DNA from: Halorubrum distributum JCM 10118
GTDB lineage: Archaea; Halobacteriota; Halobacteria; Halobacteriales; Haloferacaceae
Direction of reading: 5' to 3'
NCBI RefSeq assembly: GCF_000337335.1
Contig: NZ_AOJN01000049.1
Location: 192,071 to 256,070, forward strand
DNA length: 64,000 bases
Part shown: positions 53,525-62,640 of the stretch, piece by piece
Layout of the letters: every line of letters begins with the position of its first letter
Position numbering within the stretch: position 1 is the stretch's first letter
The notes under the pieces: generated by a model
What the model saw: only the letters and a program-made list of their open reading frames with translations
The model's database searches: none
What the model was told of the DNA's origin: nothing
Position numbers and translations under genes: made by a program

Positions 53525-54508
53525 CTAGAGGTTCCGTTCGATGTACCGGTTCACCCGGGAGACCCGGTCCGCGTCGAACGTCCACAGGCCGCGCCAGACG
53601 CGGGGCTCCGCCTCGACAGCGAGGAGCCCGACGCCCCCCTCGATACCGCGGACGAGGTCGCTTTCCGGGTCGCTCTCGGCCGGGTGCGGCCCCTCCGGCG
53701 GTCGGTACACGACGAACCAGCTGTCGGTGAAGTCCTGGGCCTCGCCGGCGTGGATCACCGCGTCGAGGTCTTCCGGGAGGTCGTCCGGGACCCCGTAGAG
53801 GTGCGTGTCGACGCCGGTGTCGGCGATGCGCTCGTAGACGGCCCGCGTACCGACCTCGTCGTCGATGCGCGAGAGCCGCTGGAACGACGAGCGGAGCGTG
53901 CCGTCGCCGGCGGTCCACGCCGCCCGCTCGATGAACCGAGAGATGGTGATGAGGAGGAGCTTCTGGCGGTTGGACTCCGGATACCCGCGGAGCGTGAACG
54001 TCGCGTCGTTGAGGCCACTTATCACCGACGGGAGGTCCACGTCGTCCAGCGACCGGCTCCCCGTGGTGTACAGGTCGGAGTTGACGAACAGTACCGCGTC
54101 GCCCAGTTCGCTGAGCGTCGAGCCGGCGACGACCTCCCCGTCTTCCATCAGCAGGACGAGATTCTCGATGTCGTCCGGAGTGCCGCCGTCGAAGGGGATG
54201 TCGTCGCGCCGGCGGAGCACCTCCACGTCGAGCGAGGGGACGGCCTCGTCGTCCCCGTCGACACCGGCGTAGCCGGTCAGATCCTCGGCCGTCAGGCCGA
54301 CCGTCCGGCTCGCGTCGACGGGTCCGGCCCCGTCGGTCACGCGGCCGTCGCCCGCGCCGTCGGTCACGCGGCCGTCGACCACTCGCATTACGTCGTCGCC
54401 GAAGGTGTCCACGAGCATGTTCAAGACGGGGTCCGGGTCGGTTCGGTTGACGACGACCACGGAGCGCTCGGGTCCGTCGAAGCGATCGAGAAACTGTTCG
54501 AGAGTCAC
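53525..54508 (-). CDS. DICT sensory-domain protein
   Basis: 327 residues. The DICT domain covers most of the protein: DGPERSVVVVNRTDP near the start, then AVLFVNSDLYTTGSRSLDD, ITISRFIERAAW, DTHLYGVPD and VIHAGEAQDFTDSWFVVYRP. DICT is a predicted sensory domain, often light-associated in other phyla. The signalling partner is not in this window. Two copies of a 21-base repeat (54330-54350, 54357-54377) encode GRVTDGAG twice. ATG 54508; a TATA-like CCTTATGCG box lies 30 bases upstream. Confidence 0.85.
   Translation of the reverse strand: MTLEQFLDRFDGPERSVVVVNRTDPDPVLNMLVDTFGDDVMRVVDGRVTDGAGDGRVTDGAGPVDASRTVGLTAEDLTGYAGVDGDDEAVPSLDVEVLRRRDDIPFDGGTPDDIENLVLLMEDGEVVAGSTLSELGDAVLFVNSDLYTTGSRSLDDVDLPSVISGLNDATFTLRGYPESNRQKLLLITISRFIERAAWTAGDGTLRSSFQRLSRIDDEVGTRAVYERIADTGVDTHLYGVPDDLPEDLDAVIHAGEAQDFTDSWFVVYRPPEGPHPAESDPESDLVRGIEGGVGLLAVEAEPRVWRGLWTFDADRVSRVNRYIERNL
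54330..54377 (-). repeat. Perfect 21-base direct repeat inside the DICT gene
   Basis: The same 21 bases occur at 54330-54350 and 54357-54377, 27 bases apart, so the reading frame is kept. They encode a duplicated Asp-Gly-Arg-Val-Thr-Asp-Gly segment in a surface loop of the DICT protein. Confidence 0.9.
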
Positions 54509-54622
54509 GTAATCCGTACTGAACGGGTTCGACGCATAAGGATTCTCGCGCAGTTATCGCGTCTGAGAACGCGTCTGCCAGCCGACGGGGGCGCGGCGGC
54601 CGCCCGAACCGCTCGGTCTCGC

Positions 54623-56212
54623 CTACGCGCCGAGCGTGTCCTCCAGCAGCTGGAGGGGGTGTTCGATCTCGTAGCCGGTGCCGTGTTCCATCTGCATCGC
54701 GCAGGTCGGACACTCCGTCATGCCCACCTCGCCCTCGGCGTCCTCCATGTGTTCGAACATCTCTTCGCCGATCTCCATCGACTTCTCGTACTTCTCCTCC
54801 TTCCAGCCGTACGTGCCGGAGATGCCGGAACAGGAGTCGCCGACGTCCTCCATCTTCACGCCGTCGACGTCGCGGAACGTCTCGACCGCCTGCCGGGAGA
54901 GCCCCTGGTTGCGGGCGTGACACGGCGCGTGGTACGCGAACGCGCGCTCGTCGTCGAGCCCGCCGGCGGCGTCGAGTTCGCCCTCCAAGTCCTCGTGGAT
55001 CCGGAGGTACTCCAGCGCCTCGAAGGTGTGCTCGGCGAGGTCCTCGATCCCGTGGAGGTCGAACAGCTCGGGGTACTCCTGCCGGAGCGACATCGAACAG
55101 GAGGTGCAGGAGGCGATCACGTCGGCGCCCTCGCCGATGGCCTCGACGAGGTTCTCGACGTTCGTCTCCGCGTGACGCCGGGCGTCCTTCAGCATCCCGT
55201 TCGCGAACATCGGCGTGCCCGAGCACTTCTGTGGCGGCACCATCACCTCGTAGCCGAAGTGCTCGTAGACGCGCACCATCGCCTTGCCGACCTCGGGGGT
55301 GTTGTAGTTGGAGTAGCAGCCGTGGAAGTACGCCACGCGCTTGTCGGGGTTCTCCACCTGCGCGCCGCCGCGCGCCTTCCACCACTCGCGGAACGTCTCC
55401 GTCGCGAACTCGGGGAAGTCGCGCTCCTTCGGGATCCCCATCACCTTCTCCATCGCCCACCGCGCGGGCCCGAAGTTCATCGCGAACGACGCCGTCCGCG
55501 GGAACATGCTCGCGAGGCTCGCCGACGTGCGGTAGTTGGCTAAGATCCGGTTGCGAATGTACTCGACCGAGAGCTTCTCCATCTGCCGCTCGACGAACTG
55601 CCCGCGCGCCTCGTTGTGCATCTGCGAGAGCGGCACCGAGGAGGGGCAGGCGTCGTCACAGCGCATGCAGTTCGAACAGGAGGTGATCGACTCGTCGATG
55701 TCGTGGTCGTCCTTCCGCTTGAGCCGCCACTGTTCCGGGCCCTGGAACTTCGGTCCCGGGAACTCGTCGTCGACCTCCGCCACCGGGCAGGAGGTGTCGC
55801 AGCTCGTGCACTTGTAACAGGAGTCGGCCCCCTCGCGGAGGTCGAGGTCGCCGCCGGGGAACACGTCCACGGGGTCGTAGGCGTCGGGGTCGAGTTCGGT
55901 CGAGTCGGTCCCGCCGGTCGCGCTCTCCGCCCCGCCCGAGGCGCTCTCGACGCCGCCGTCGGTGGCCGCGCGGTCCGCGTCGCGGTCGCCGTCGCCGGCG
56001 CTTGCCGCCTCGGCGTCGGGTACCTCCCCCTCGTCCGGGACGAAGATGGACGGCTGCTCGTCGCGGCCGGCCTCGGGGACGCCGGGAGTCGGCTCACCGC
56101 ACCCGCAGTCCCCGCAGCCGCCGCCCCCGCTCCCCTGGTCGCGCCCGCCGCTCCGTTCGTTCGCCCCGTTCGCGTCCCCCGCGTCGCCGTCGTCCTCGGT
56201 GTGTCGTGTCAT
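54623..56212 (-). CDS. glpC: Anaerobic-type glycerol-3-phosphate dehydrogenase subunit C
   Basis: 529 residues. Two 4Fe-4S clusters are bound by CYKCTSCDTSCP (about 133-144) and CSNCMRCDDACP. Two CCG domains follow (HGCYSNYN, HAPCHARNQG), and CPTCAMQMEHG is near the end. GlpC links the GlpAB flavoprotein to the membrane quinone. The first 130 residues are a long acidic, Gly-rich extension with a Cys cluster, CGDCGCG. ATG 56212 overlaps the glpB stop. Last gene of glpABC. Confidence 0.9.
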   Translation of the reverse strand: MTRHTEDDGDAGDANGANERSGGRDQGSGGGGCGDCGCGEPTPGVPEAGRDEQPSIFVPDEGEVPDAEAASAGDGDRDADRAATDGGVESASGGAESATGGTDSTELDPDAYDPVDVFPGGDLDLREGADSCYKCTSCDTSCPVAEVDDEFPGPKFQGPEQWRLKRKDDHDIDESITSCSNCMRCDDACPSSVPLSQMHNEARGQFVERQMEKLSVEYIRNRILANYRTSASLASMFPRTASFAMNFGPARWAMEKVMGIPKERDFPEFATETFREWWKARGGAQVENPDKRVAYFHGCYSNYNTPEVGKAMVRVYEHFGYEVMVPPQKCSGTPMFANGMLKDARRHAETNVENLVEAIGEGADVIASCTSCSMSLRQEYPELFDLHGIEDLAEHTFEALEYLRIHEDLEGELDAAGGLDDERAFAYHAPCHARNQGLSRQAVETFRDVDGVKMEDVGDSCSGISGTYGWKEEKYEKSMEIGEEMFEHMEDAEGEVGMTECPTCAMQMEHGTGYEIEHPLQLLEDTLGA

Positions 56213-57588
56213 TGGTTCGCCTCCGTCGCCGCCTGCCGTCCGGCCACGATGCCGGTCGCGAGCGACACCCCGCTCGCGGACTTCTCCCGCGCCGCGTCCG
56301 CGCCGCCGACGACCCCGCCGGCCGCGAACACGTTCTCGTACTGTACCGCTCCGTCGGCGTCAGTCGGCCGACAGCGCTCGTCGGGACGGACGCCGAACCG
56401 CGCGTACGGCTGGTCGCCGAACGCGTCGTCGACGAACCACTCGTACCGGTCGTCCGGCTGGTCGACGTACAGGTCGAAGACGGGTTCGCGGGCGCCCTCG
56501 CGGTCCGAGTCGAGGCCTTTCCCGACGAGGCCGCCGGTCGCCAGCACGAACGCGTCCGCGCCGTACGGCGCCGTCCGCCCCTTCCGGTCGACCGCGACCG
56601 CCTCCACCCGCCCGTCGCTCGCGGAGTCGACGCCGACCACGGGATTCCCGGTCTCGAACCGGACGCCCTCGGCGTCGAGCGCGTCGAACAGCCGGTCCTC
56701 CAGGCGGAGGCCCGGGAGGCTCGGCGGCCCCATCGGGATCTCGAAGACGTCGGCGCCGAGCCGGTCGGCGAGCTCCGCGCGGACCTCGTCGCCCCGGTCG
56801 TCGCCGAGGAACGCCGGGAAGCCGACGCGCTCGACGCGGTCGACGCCCCCGTCCTCGTCGACGACGTCGTGGAGGTGCGGCGAGACCGCCTTCGCGAGCG
56901 CCTCGCGGGCCGGGACGCCGTCGATCGCCTCGTCGTGGTCGAGCGCCTTCGCGAGCCGGGTTATCTTCGCGTCGGCGCGGAACGCCTCGGCGAACTCCAC
57001 CTCCGCGCCGGCGACGTCGAACGGGACGCCCGCCGCCTCCAGCCGTCCGGCGAAGGCGCGCGCGTCGTACTCCGTGAGCGACCGGAACCCGACGACGAGC
57101 ATCGGTCGGTCGTCGCTCGCGAGTCCGGCCTCCGCGGCGGCGGGGTACCGCGCCGTCGGCTTCACCGCGCCGCCGAAGGTGGGCACCAAGGCGTTGCGCT
57201 CGGTGTGGCCGCCGCGGTACGCGTCGCCGGCGAGGTCGTCGAACAGGTCCAGCCCGTCGCGGAGCGCGTCGCCGCCCACGATCCGGTACGGGTGCGACTC
57301 GGGGAGCCGGTCGATCCCCTCGAACGGGTCCGCGAGCGGCCCCTCCGGGTCGGGCCACTCGTCGGGGTCGAGCTCGCGCCCCGCGGTCGGCGGCCCGTCG
57401 CGCAGGGGCTTCGCCGGCTCCGTCGCGGGGACGTACCCGAGCGCGTCGATCAGCCCGGAGGCCTGCCGCAGCGTGCTCGCCTTGTGGGAGACGAGCCGCA
57501 CGTCCGCGCCCTCGCGGGCCGCCGACACCGCCGCCGTGACCGCGGCGAGGCCGCCGCCGACCACGAGGACGTCGCTGGTTATCGCCAT
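56209..57588 (-). CDS. glpB: Anaerobic-type glycerol-3-phosphate dehydrogenase subunit B
   Basis: 459 residues, flavoprotein. The dinucleotide-binding motif VVGGGLAAVTAA is at residues 9-20, and the C-terminal FAD-contact motif is VFAAGGVVGG. The middle varies, as usual in GlpB. ATG 57588 shares one base with the glpA stop, and its own stop overlaps glpC by four bases, so the three subunits are made in order from one mRNA. Confidence 0.9.
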   Translation of the reverse strand: MAITSDVLVVGGGLAAVTAAVSAAREGADVRLVSHKASTLRQASGLIDALGYVPATEPAKPLRDGPPTAGRELDPDEWPDPEGPLADPFEGIDRLPESHPYRIVGGDALRDGLDLFDDLAGDAYRGGHTERNALVPTFGGAVKPTARYPAAAEAGLASDDRPMLVVGFRSLTEYDARAFAGRLEAAGVPFDVAGAEVEFAEAFRADAKITRLAKALDHDEAIDGVPAREALAKAVSPHLHDVVDEDGGVDRVERVGFPAFLGDDRGDEVRAELADRLGADVFEIPMGPPSLPGLRLEDRLFDALDAEGVRFETGNPVVGVDSASDGRVEAVAVDRKGRTAPYGADAFVLATGGLVGKGLDSDREGAREPVFDLYVDQPDDRYEWFVDDAFGDQPYARFGVRPDERCRPTDADGAVQYENVFAAGGVVGGADAAREKSASGVSLATGIVAGRQAATEANQ

Positions 57589-59357
57589 CAGCGACCCCCG
57601 TCTGCGGCCGCGTCGTCGTTTGCGCGGCCGCCGTCGGTGGCCGCAGTTCCGGCCGATCCGGCCCCGTCGGCGTCGGCCGCACCATCGTCGGCGCCCGCGT
57701 CGAACGCGCCGAAGTCGACTTCCTCGTCGAGGGTCGCGGGGTCGCCGTCGCGGTTCATCGTCGTCGCGTGGAGCATGTGGTTCAGCATCGCCTGCGAGAG
57801 CTGCTCGCCCCACAGCGCGTGGCGCTGGCCCTTCCAGCGCTCCTGATACAGCTCGTCTTCGGCGTCGCGGACGACGGGCTCGGGGTACTCCTCGGCGAGC
57901 TCCGCGGCGATGCGGTGCGTACAGAAGCCGCCCTGGCAGTTCCCCATCGAGGCGCGGGTCCGGAGGCGGACCGCGTTGAGGTCGGAGCCGGCCTCGCCGA
58001 TCGCGTCTTGGAGCTCCGCGCGCGTCACGCTCTCGCAGTTACAGACGATCGGGTTCGGGTCGTACTCGTCGAGCACGTCGTCGGCGCGGGAGCCGAGCCG
58101 CTGGCCCGAGCGCCGCGCGACCGGCGAGCGGAGGCCGAACTCGTCCATCAGCTCCTCCATGCGCGCCTCGCTCTCCGAGCCCGGTAGCGGCGCGTCGGCG
58201 GTGTCGCAGGTCGCCTCGTAGTCGAGCGTCTCGCAGACGTGGTCGGAGATGGACTCGGCCATCATCCGGTAGGTGGTGAGCTTCCCGCCGACGATTGTCG
58301 TCATCCCGGGGAGGTCGTCGCGGTCGCCGTGGTCGAGCAGGAAGTAGTCGCGCGTGATGTCCGTCGGGTCCTCCGTGCCCGTTCCCGGGGGCTCGTACAG
58401 CGGGCGGACGCCCCAGAAGGAGCGGAGCGTCCGGGCGTCTTCGAGCGCGGGCACGAGCTCCGAGAGCGTCTCGATCATCAGGTCGACCTCCCAGTCCTCC
58501 TCGGGGTAGTCCTCGGGGTCGTCGACCTCCTCGTCGGTCGTGCCGAGGATGCAGGCGGTCTCGTGGGGGACGATGATGTCGGCGTCGCCCTTCGGTCGAC
58601 ACCGGTTGATCACGGTGTCGACCTGCCGGGTGTTCATCACCGTCATCACGCCCTTCGAGGGGCGGACCTCCACGTCGACGCCGGCCATCTCGCCGACGTT
58701 GCCCGCCCACGCGCCGGTCGCGTTGACCACGTGGCGCGCGCGGATCTCCTCGGTCGTCCCGGGCTCGTGATGGACGCGCTTCCCGGGGCCGGTCTCGTGT
58801 TCGATCTCGACGCCGACGACCTCGCCGTCCTCGACGAGCACGTCGGTCACCGGGGCGTGCGTCTCGACCCGCGCGCCGTGTTCCCGGGCGTCGGCCGCGT
58901 TGGAGACGCAGAGTCGGAACGGGTCGACCGCGCCGTCCGGCAGGGCGATCGCCTTCTCGACGTCGCGCGCGAGGTAGGGCTCGCGGCGGCGGGCCTCCTC
59001 GCCGTCGAGCACCTCGACGGGGATGTCGCACGCCCGACACCCCTCCAGCTTCTCCTGGAAGTACTCCTCGGAGTCCTCCGGGCGCTTGACGAACAGCCCG
59101 CCGGTCTCCTCGACGCAGTGCGACGCGATGTCGCGGAGGACCATGTTCTCCTCGATGCACTCCTTCGCGCTCTTCTGGTCCGAGACCGCGTAGCGGCCCC
59201 CGCTGTGGAGGAGGCCGTGCATCCGTCCGGTCGTGCCGTGCGTCAGGTTCCCCTTCTCGACGAGGACCGTATCGAGCCCGCGCCGCGCCAGGTCTCTGAC
59301 GACGCCGCACCCCGTCGACCCCCCACCGACGACGACGACGTCCACTTGTCTGTCCAT
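57588..59357 (-). CDS. glpA: Anaerobic-type glycerol-3-phosphate dehydrogenase subunit A
   Basis: 589 residues. It oxidises glycerol-3-phosphate to dihydroxyacetone phosphate. The FAD motif [10 protein letters not shown] begins at residue 8, [14 protein letters not shown] and GGKLTTYR are GlpA/GlpD hallmarks, and a BFD-type iron-sulfur domain follows with CNCESVT and CQGGFC. The last 50 residues are an Ala/Asp/Gly-rich tail. ATG 59357 is preferred to one at 59381. Divergent from glpK across a 380-base control region. Confidence 0.93.
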   Translation of the reverse strand: MDRQVDVVVVGGGSTGCGVVRDLARRGLDTVLVEKGNLTHGTTGRMHGLLHSGGRYAVSDQKSAKECIEENMVLRDIASHCVEETGGLFVKRPEDSEEYFQEKLEGCRACDIPVEVLDGEEARRREPYLARDVEKAIALPDGAVDPFRLCVSNAADAREHGARVETHAPVTDVLVEDGEVVGVEIEHETGPGKRVHHEPGTTEEIRARHVVNATGAWAGNVGEMAGVDVEVRPSKGVMTVMNTRQVDTVINRCRPKGDADIIVPHETACILGTTDEEVDDPEDYPEEDWEVDLMIETLSELVPALEDARTLRSFWGVRPLYEPPGTGTEDPTDITRDYFLLDHGDRDDLPGMTTIVGGKLTTYRMMAESISDHVCETLDYEATCDTADAPLPGSESEARMEELMDEFGLRSPVARRSGQRLGSRADDVLDEYDPNPIVCNCESVTRAELQDAIGEAGSDLNAVRLRTRASMGNCQGGFCTHRIAAELAEEYPEPVVRDAEDELYQERWKGQRHALWGEQLSQAMLNHMLHATTMNRDGDPATLDEEVDFGAFDAGADDGAADADGAGSAGTAATDGGRANDDAAADGGR

Positions 59358-59737
59358 GCGGGGCCCTTGGACCACGACCACTTTACTTTACCTCCCGAGG
59401 CGCCCTACGCATAACTATCAGGGTCATTCAAGTAGTGTAATCGGCGCCGCTGTCGGTGTATTTATATACTACACTTTTTCACTCTCGCCGAAGTCCGGAT
59501 TTCAACAGGAAGATTATTATGGTAGTACATTATGTTCACGACCGGCGTGGTAGCTTCCGTGAAGATATGTCGCGACGGCGTTGATACGCCTCGCGGCCGC
59601 TTCGGGCCGGCTCCGGACGGGCCTGACCGAGCGGACGCGCGACGCGACGGCGAACGCGGCGCCGGGTTCGCCCTCGACGACGAGGGCGGCCAGGTCACCG
59701 CCGCGCACGGACCAGCGCCACAGGAGGGATCCACAAC
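59358..59737. other. Divergent control region between glpA and glpK
   Basis: 380 bases. A strong TATA-like GTATTTATATACTAC at 59457-59471 is the most A/T-rich site. A Shine-Dalgarno-like GGAGG at 59723-59727 precedes glpK by ten bases, implying a leadered mRNA about 240 bases long. An open frame of 69 codons (59532-59741, MFTTGVVASVKICRDGV start) ends in ATGA overlap with the glpK start. It may be a real small protein or only a coupling ORF; its codon use resembles shadow frames at its end. Confidence 0.5.
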
Positions 59738-61276
59738 ATGACACAGTACGTCGGTGCGATAGACCAGGGGACGACCGGCACCCGATTCATGGTGTTCGAC
59801 CACGCGGGGCAGGTCGTCGCGAACGCCTACGAACAGCACGAACAGATCTACCCGAACCCGGGCTGGGTCGAACACGACCCGATGGAGATCTGGGAGAACA
59901 CCCAGCAGGTCGTCCTCGACGGCCTCGCGGACGCGGGGCTCGACGCCGACCAGCTCGAAGCGATCGGCATCACCAACCAGCGCGAGACGACGATCGTCTG
60001 GGACAAAGATTCCGGCCGACCGGTCCACAACGCGCTCGTGTGGCAGGACCGGCGGACGACCGACCGCGTCGAGGAGCTTCAGGAGGCGGACAAGGTCGAG
60101 GAGATCCGGGAGAAGACCGGTCTCGAGGCCGACGCGTACTTCTCCGCGACGAAGACGGAGTGGATCCTCGACAACGCCGAGCCGCTCAAGATGCAGAGCT
60201 CCCGCGGCGGCGACCTGCGCGACCGGGCCCGCGCCGGCGAGCTCGTGATGGGCACCATCGACTCGTGGCTCATCTACAACCTGACGGGCAACCACATCAC
60301 TGACGTCACCAACGCCTCCCGGACGATGCTGTACAACATCCGGGATCTGGAGTGGGACGACGAGCTCCTCGAGGAGTTCAACGTACCGAAGGAGATGGTG
60401 CCCGAGGTACGCCCCTCCTCCGACGAGGACTACTACGGACACACGGACCCCGACGGGTTCCTCGGCGAGGAGGTCCCCGTCGCCGGCGCGCTCGGCGACC
60501 AGCAGGCCGCGCTGTTCGGCCAGACCTGCTTCGACGAGGGCGACGCGAAGAACACCTACGGCACCGGCTCGTTCTACCTGATGAACACGGGGACCGACGC
60601 CGTCGAGTCCGACCACGGGCTGCTGACGACGATCGGGTTCCAGATGTCCGGCGAGCCCGTCCAGTACGCCTTGGAGGGGTCCATCTTCATCACCGGGGCC
60701 GCGATCGAGTGGCTCGAGGACGTCGACCTGATCAACAACGCGGCCCAGACCGCGGAGCTGGCGCGCTCGGTCGACTCGACCGACGGCGTCTACATGGTCC
60801 CGGCGTTCACCGGGCTCGGCGCCCCGCACTGGGACGGCCGCGCCCGCGGCACCATCGTCGGGATGACGCGCGGGACGAGCAAGGAGCACATCGTCCGGGC
60901 GACGCTCGAGTCGATCGCCTACCAGACCCGCGACATCGCCGAGGCCATGGAGGCCGACTCCGGCGTGGAGACGACGAGCCTCCGCGTCGACGGCGGCGCG
61001 GTGAAGAACAACTTCCTCTGTCAGCTCCAGTCCGACATCATCCAGACCGAGATCGCGCGACCGGAGGTCGACGAGACGACCGCGCTCGGCTCGGCGTACG
61101 CCGCCGGGCTCGCGGTCGGCTACTGGGACACCGTCGACGAGCTGCGCGACAACTGGCAGGTCGACCGCGATTTCACGCCCGAGAAGTCCCAAGGCGAGGT
61201 CGACAAGCTGTACAGCCGCTGGGACGACGCGGTCGAGCGCTCGAAGGACTGGGCGATCGACGAGGAGGACGAGTAG
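59738..61276 (+). CDS. glpK: Glycerol kinase
   Basis: 512 residues, FGGY kinase. DQGTTGTRFMVFDHAG near the start is the ATP phosphate loop, GITNQRETTIVWD follows, and GGAVKNNFLCQLQSDI plus TTALGSAYAAGLA complete the C-terminal domain. It phosphorylates glycerol, a major carbon source from Dunaliella in brines, feeding GlpABC. ATG 59738 with GGAGG ten bases upstream. Its TAG stop directly abuts the ATG of the next gene. Confidence 0.95.
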   Translation: MTQYVGAIDQGTTGTRFMVFDHAGQVVANAYEQHEQIYPNPGWVEHDPMEIWENTQQVVLDGLADAGLDADQLEAIGITNQRETTIVWDKDSGRPVHNALVWQDRRTTDRVEELQEADKVEEIREKTGLEADAYFSATKTEWILDNAEPLKMQSSRGGDLRDRARAGELVMGTIDSWLIYNLTGNHITDVTNASRTMLYNIRDLEWDDELLEEFNVPKEMVPEVRPSSDEDYYGHTDPDGFLGEEVPVAGALGDQQAALFGQTCFDEGDAKNTYGTGSFYLMNTGTDAVESDHGLLTTIGFQMSGEPVQYALEGSIFITGAAIEWLEDVDLINNAAQTAELARSVDSTDGVYMVPAFTGLGAPHWDGRARGTIVGMTRGTSKEHIVRATLESIAYQTRDIAEAMEADSGVETTSLRVDGGAVKNNFLCQLQSDIIQTEIARPEVDETTALGSAYAAGLAVGYWDTVDELRDNWQVDRDFTPEKSQGEVDKLYSRWDDAVERSKDWAIDEEDE

Positions 61277-62368
61277 ATGAGCGGACTCCTGCTCCAGGTC
61301 CCGGTCATCGGGATGGAGGTCGAGCAGTTCCTGCTGCTGTTCATCACCGCGCTGGCGGGCGGGGCGTTCGGCGCCGCGCTCGGCGCGCTGCCGTCGTTCA
61401 TCTTCACCGGGTTTGTCGTCTTCCTCGGTGAGGGAATCGGCATCCTCCAGCGACAGATCGGCGCGGTCGAGGGCATCCCCGCGGGCGAGCTCGCGGCGGG
61501 CATCACCGGCGTCATCGGCTTCGGGGCGATCACCGGGCCGCACATCGCGTTCGCGGGCGGCGTGGCCGCCTCGGCGTACGCCGGCAAGAAGTATCCCGAT
61601 ATGAACCCCGCGGACGGCGGGTACCACTTCGGGAAAGACATCACGTACGCGTTCGGGACGAAGCCCGACATCCTCGCCGTGGGAGCGATCTTCGGCGTCG
61701 TCGGGATGCTGTTCACCCGGATCGCCAACGGCGTCTTTATCAACGTGCTGGAGATGACGCCCCCGACGGACTTCATCGCCGTGTCGGTGTTCGCGACCGC
61801 GTTCCTCGCGCGCCCCGTCTTCGGCTACCCGATCGTCGGGAAGCCAGCCGGGAAGGGACTGTTCGACATGTCCCCGTTCGAGCGCGGCGACATGCACCCG
61901 CAGGCCGACGGCGGCCCCGAGGAACACGCCGGCCGCCCGGCGACCGAGCCGTGGCTCCCCCACCAGTACAAGTGGGCGGGGGTCACGACGATCGGGCTCG
62001 TCGGCGGCATCCTCGGCGGGTACATCTGGCTCCAGACGGGGAGCATCTTCCTCGGCTACGGCATCTCGGCGATGAGCCTGCTGTTCCTCAACCTTGGCGT
62101 CGAGAAGATCCCGGTAACGCACCACATCACGCTGCTCGGCGCGGTCGGCGCGGTCGTCATCGACCCCGTCGCCGGGGGCGTCGTCGCGCTGCTGGCCGCC
62201 GGCGTCTTCGGCGCGCTGAGCGGCCTCCTCGGCGAGGTCACCCAGCGGATGTTCTACTCGCACTCCGGGACCCACGTGGACCCGCCGGCGATGGCGATCG
62301 CGATCATGATGCTCCTCGTGGGCATTCTCGCCATCCTCGGCGTCCTGCCGAACGCCGGGTACCTCTGA
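61277..62368 (+). CDS. Membrane protein co-transcribed with glpK, putative glycerol uptake protein
   Basis: 363 residues, about nine hydrophobic helices. It is not an MIP-type aquaglyceroporin: no NPA motifs are seen. A membrane protein next to glpK in Haloferax (called GlpX there) has been proposed as a glycerol facilitator, and this looks like its homologue. A polar loop, about 190-225, contains HPQADGGPEEHAGRPATEP. The ATG follows the glpK stop with no gap, so both are translated together. Confidence 0.75.
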   Translation: MSGLLLQVPVIGMEVEQFLLLFITALAGGAFGAALGALPSFIFTGFVVFLGEGIGILQRQIGAVEGIPAGELAAGITGVIGFGAITGPHIAFAGGVAASAYAGKKYPDMNPADGGYHFGKDITYAFGTKPDILAVGAIFGVVGMLFTRIANGVFINVLEMTPPTDFIAVSVFATAFLARPVFGYPIVGKPAGKGLFDMSPFERGDMHPQADGGPEEHAGRPATEPWLPHQYKWAGVTTIGLVGGILGGYIWLQTGSIFLGYGISAMSLLFLNLGVEKIPVTHHITLLGAVGAVVIDPVAGGVVALLAAGVFGALSGLLGEVTQRMFYSHSGTHVDPPAMAIAIMMLLVGILAILGVLPNAGYL

Positions 62369-62640
62369 GCCCGCTCGCGGGGGCCGACGCCGCGTCGGCC
62401 CCCTCGTAGCGGCCGAGGACCGCTCCGCGAGCGAAGCACCCTCCAACCAAGTCGCCGGACACCAATGAGACCAGCCTGGACACGCGAACGCCGACGCACT
62501 CGGTTCGAGAGCGACGGCCGTCGCCCGGCCGGCGTCGCCGCCGCCCGGGGGGCCCTCGCCGACGCCCGTCCCGACCGCGACCGGCCCCGCGCCGACTCCG
62601 CTTCGTGCCAGTTTTGTTCGCCTACCTCGGAGGGTCGGCC
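62369..62640. other. Intergenic region before the Orc1/Cdc6-like gene
   Basis: 272 bases of GC-rich DNA. A 59-codon Arg-rich ORF, ATG 62465 to TGA 62644, overlaps the GTG start of the next gene (GTGA) and ends with CQFC, but has no TATA box and looks weak. No clear promoter or origin-type repeats are visible. Confidence 0.35.
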
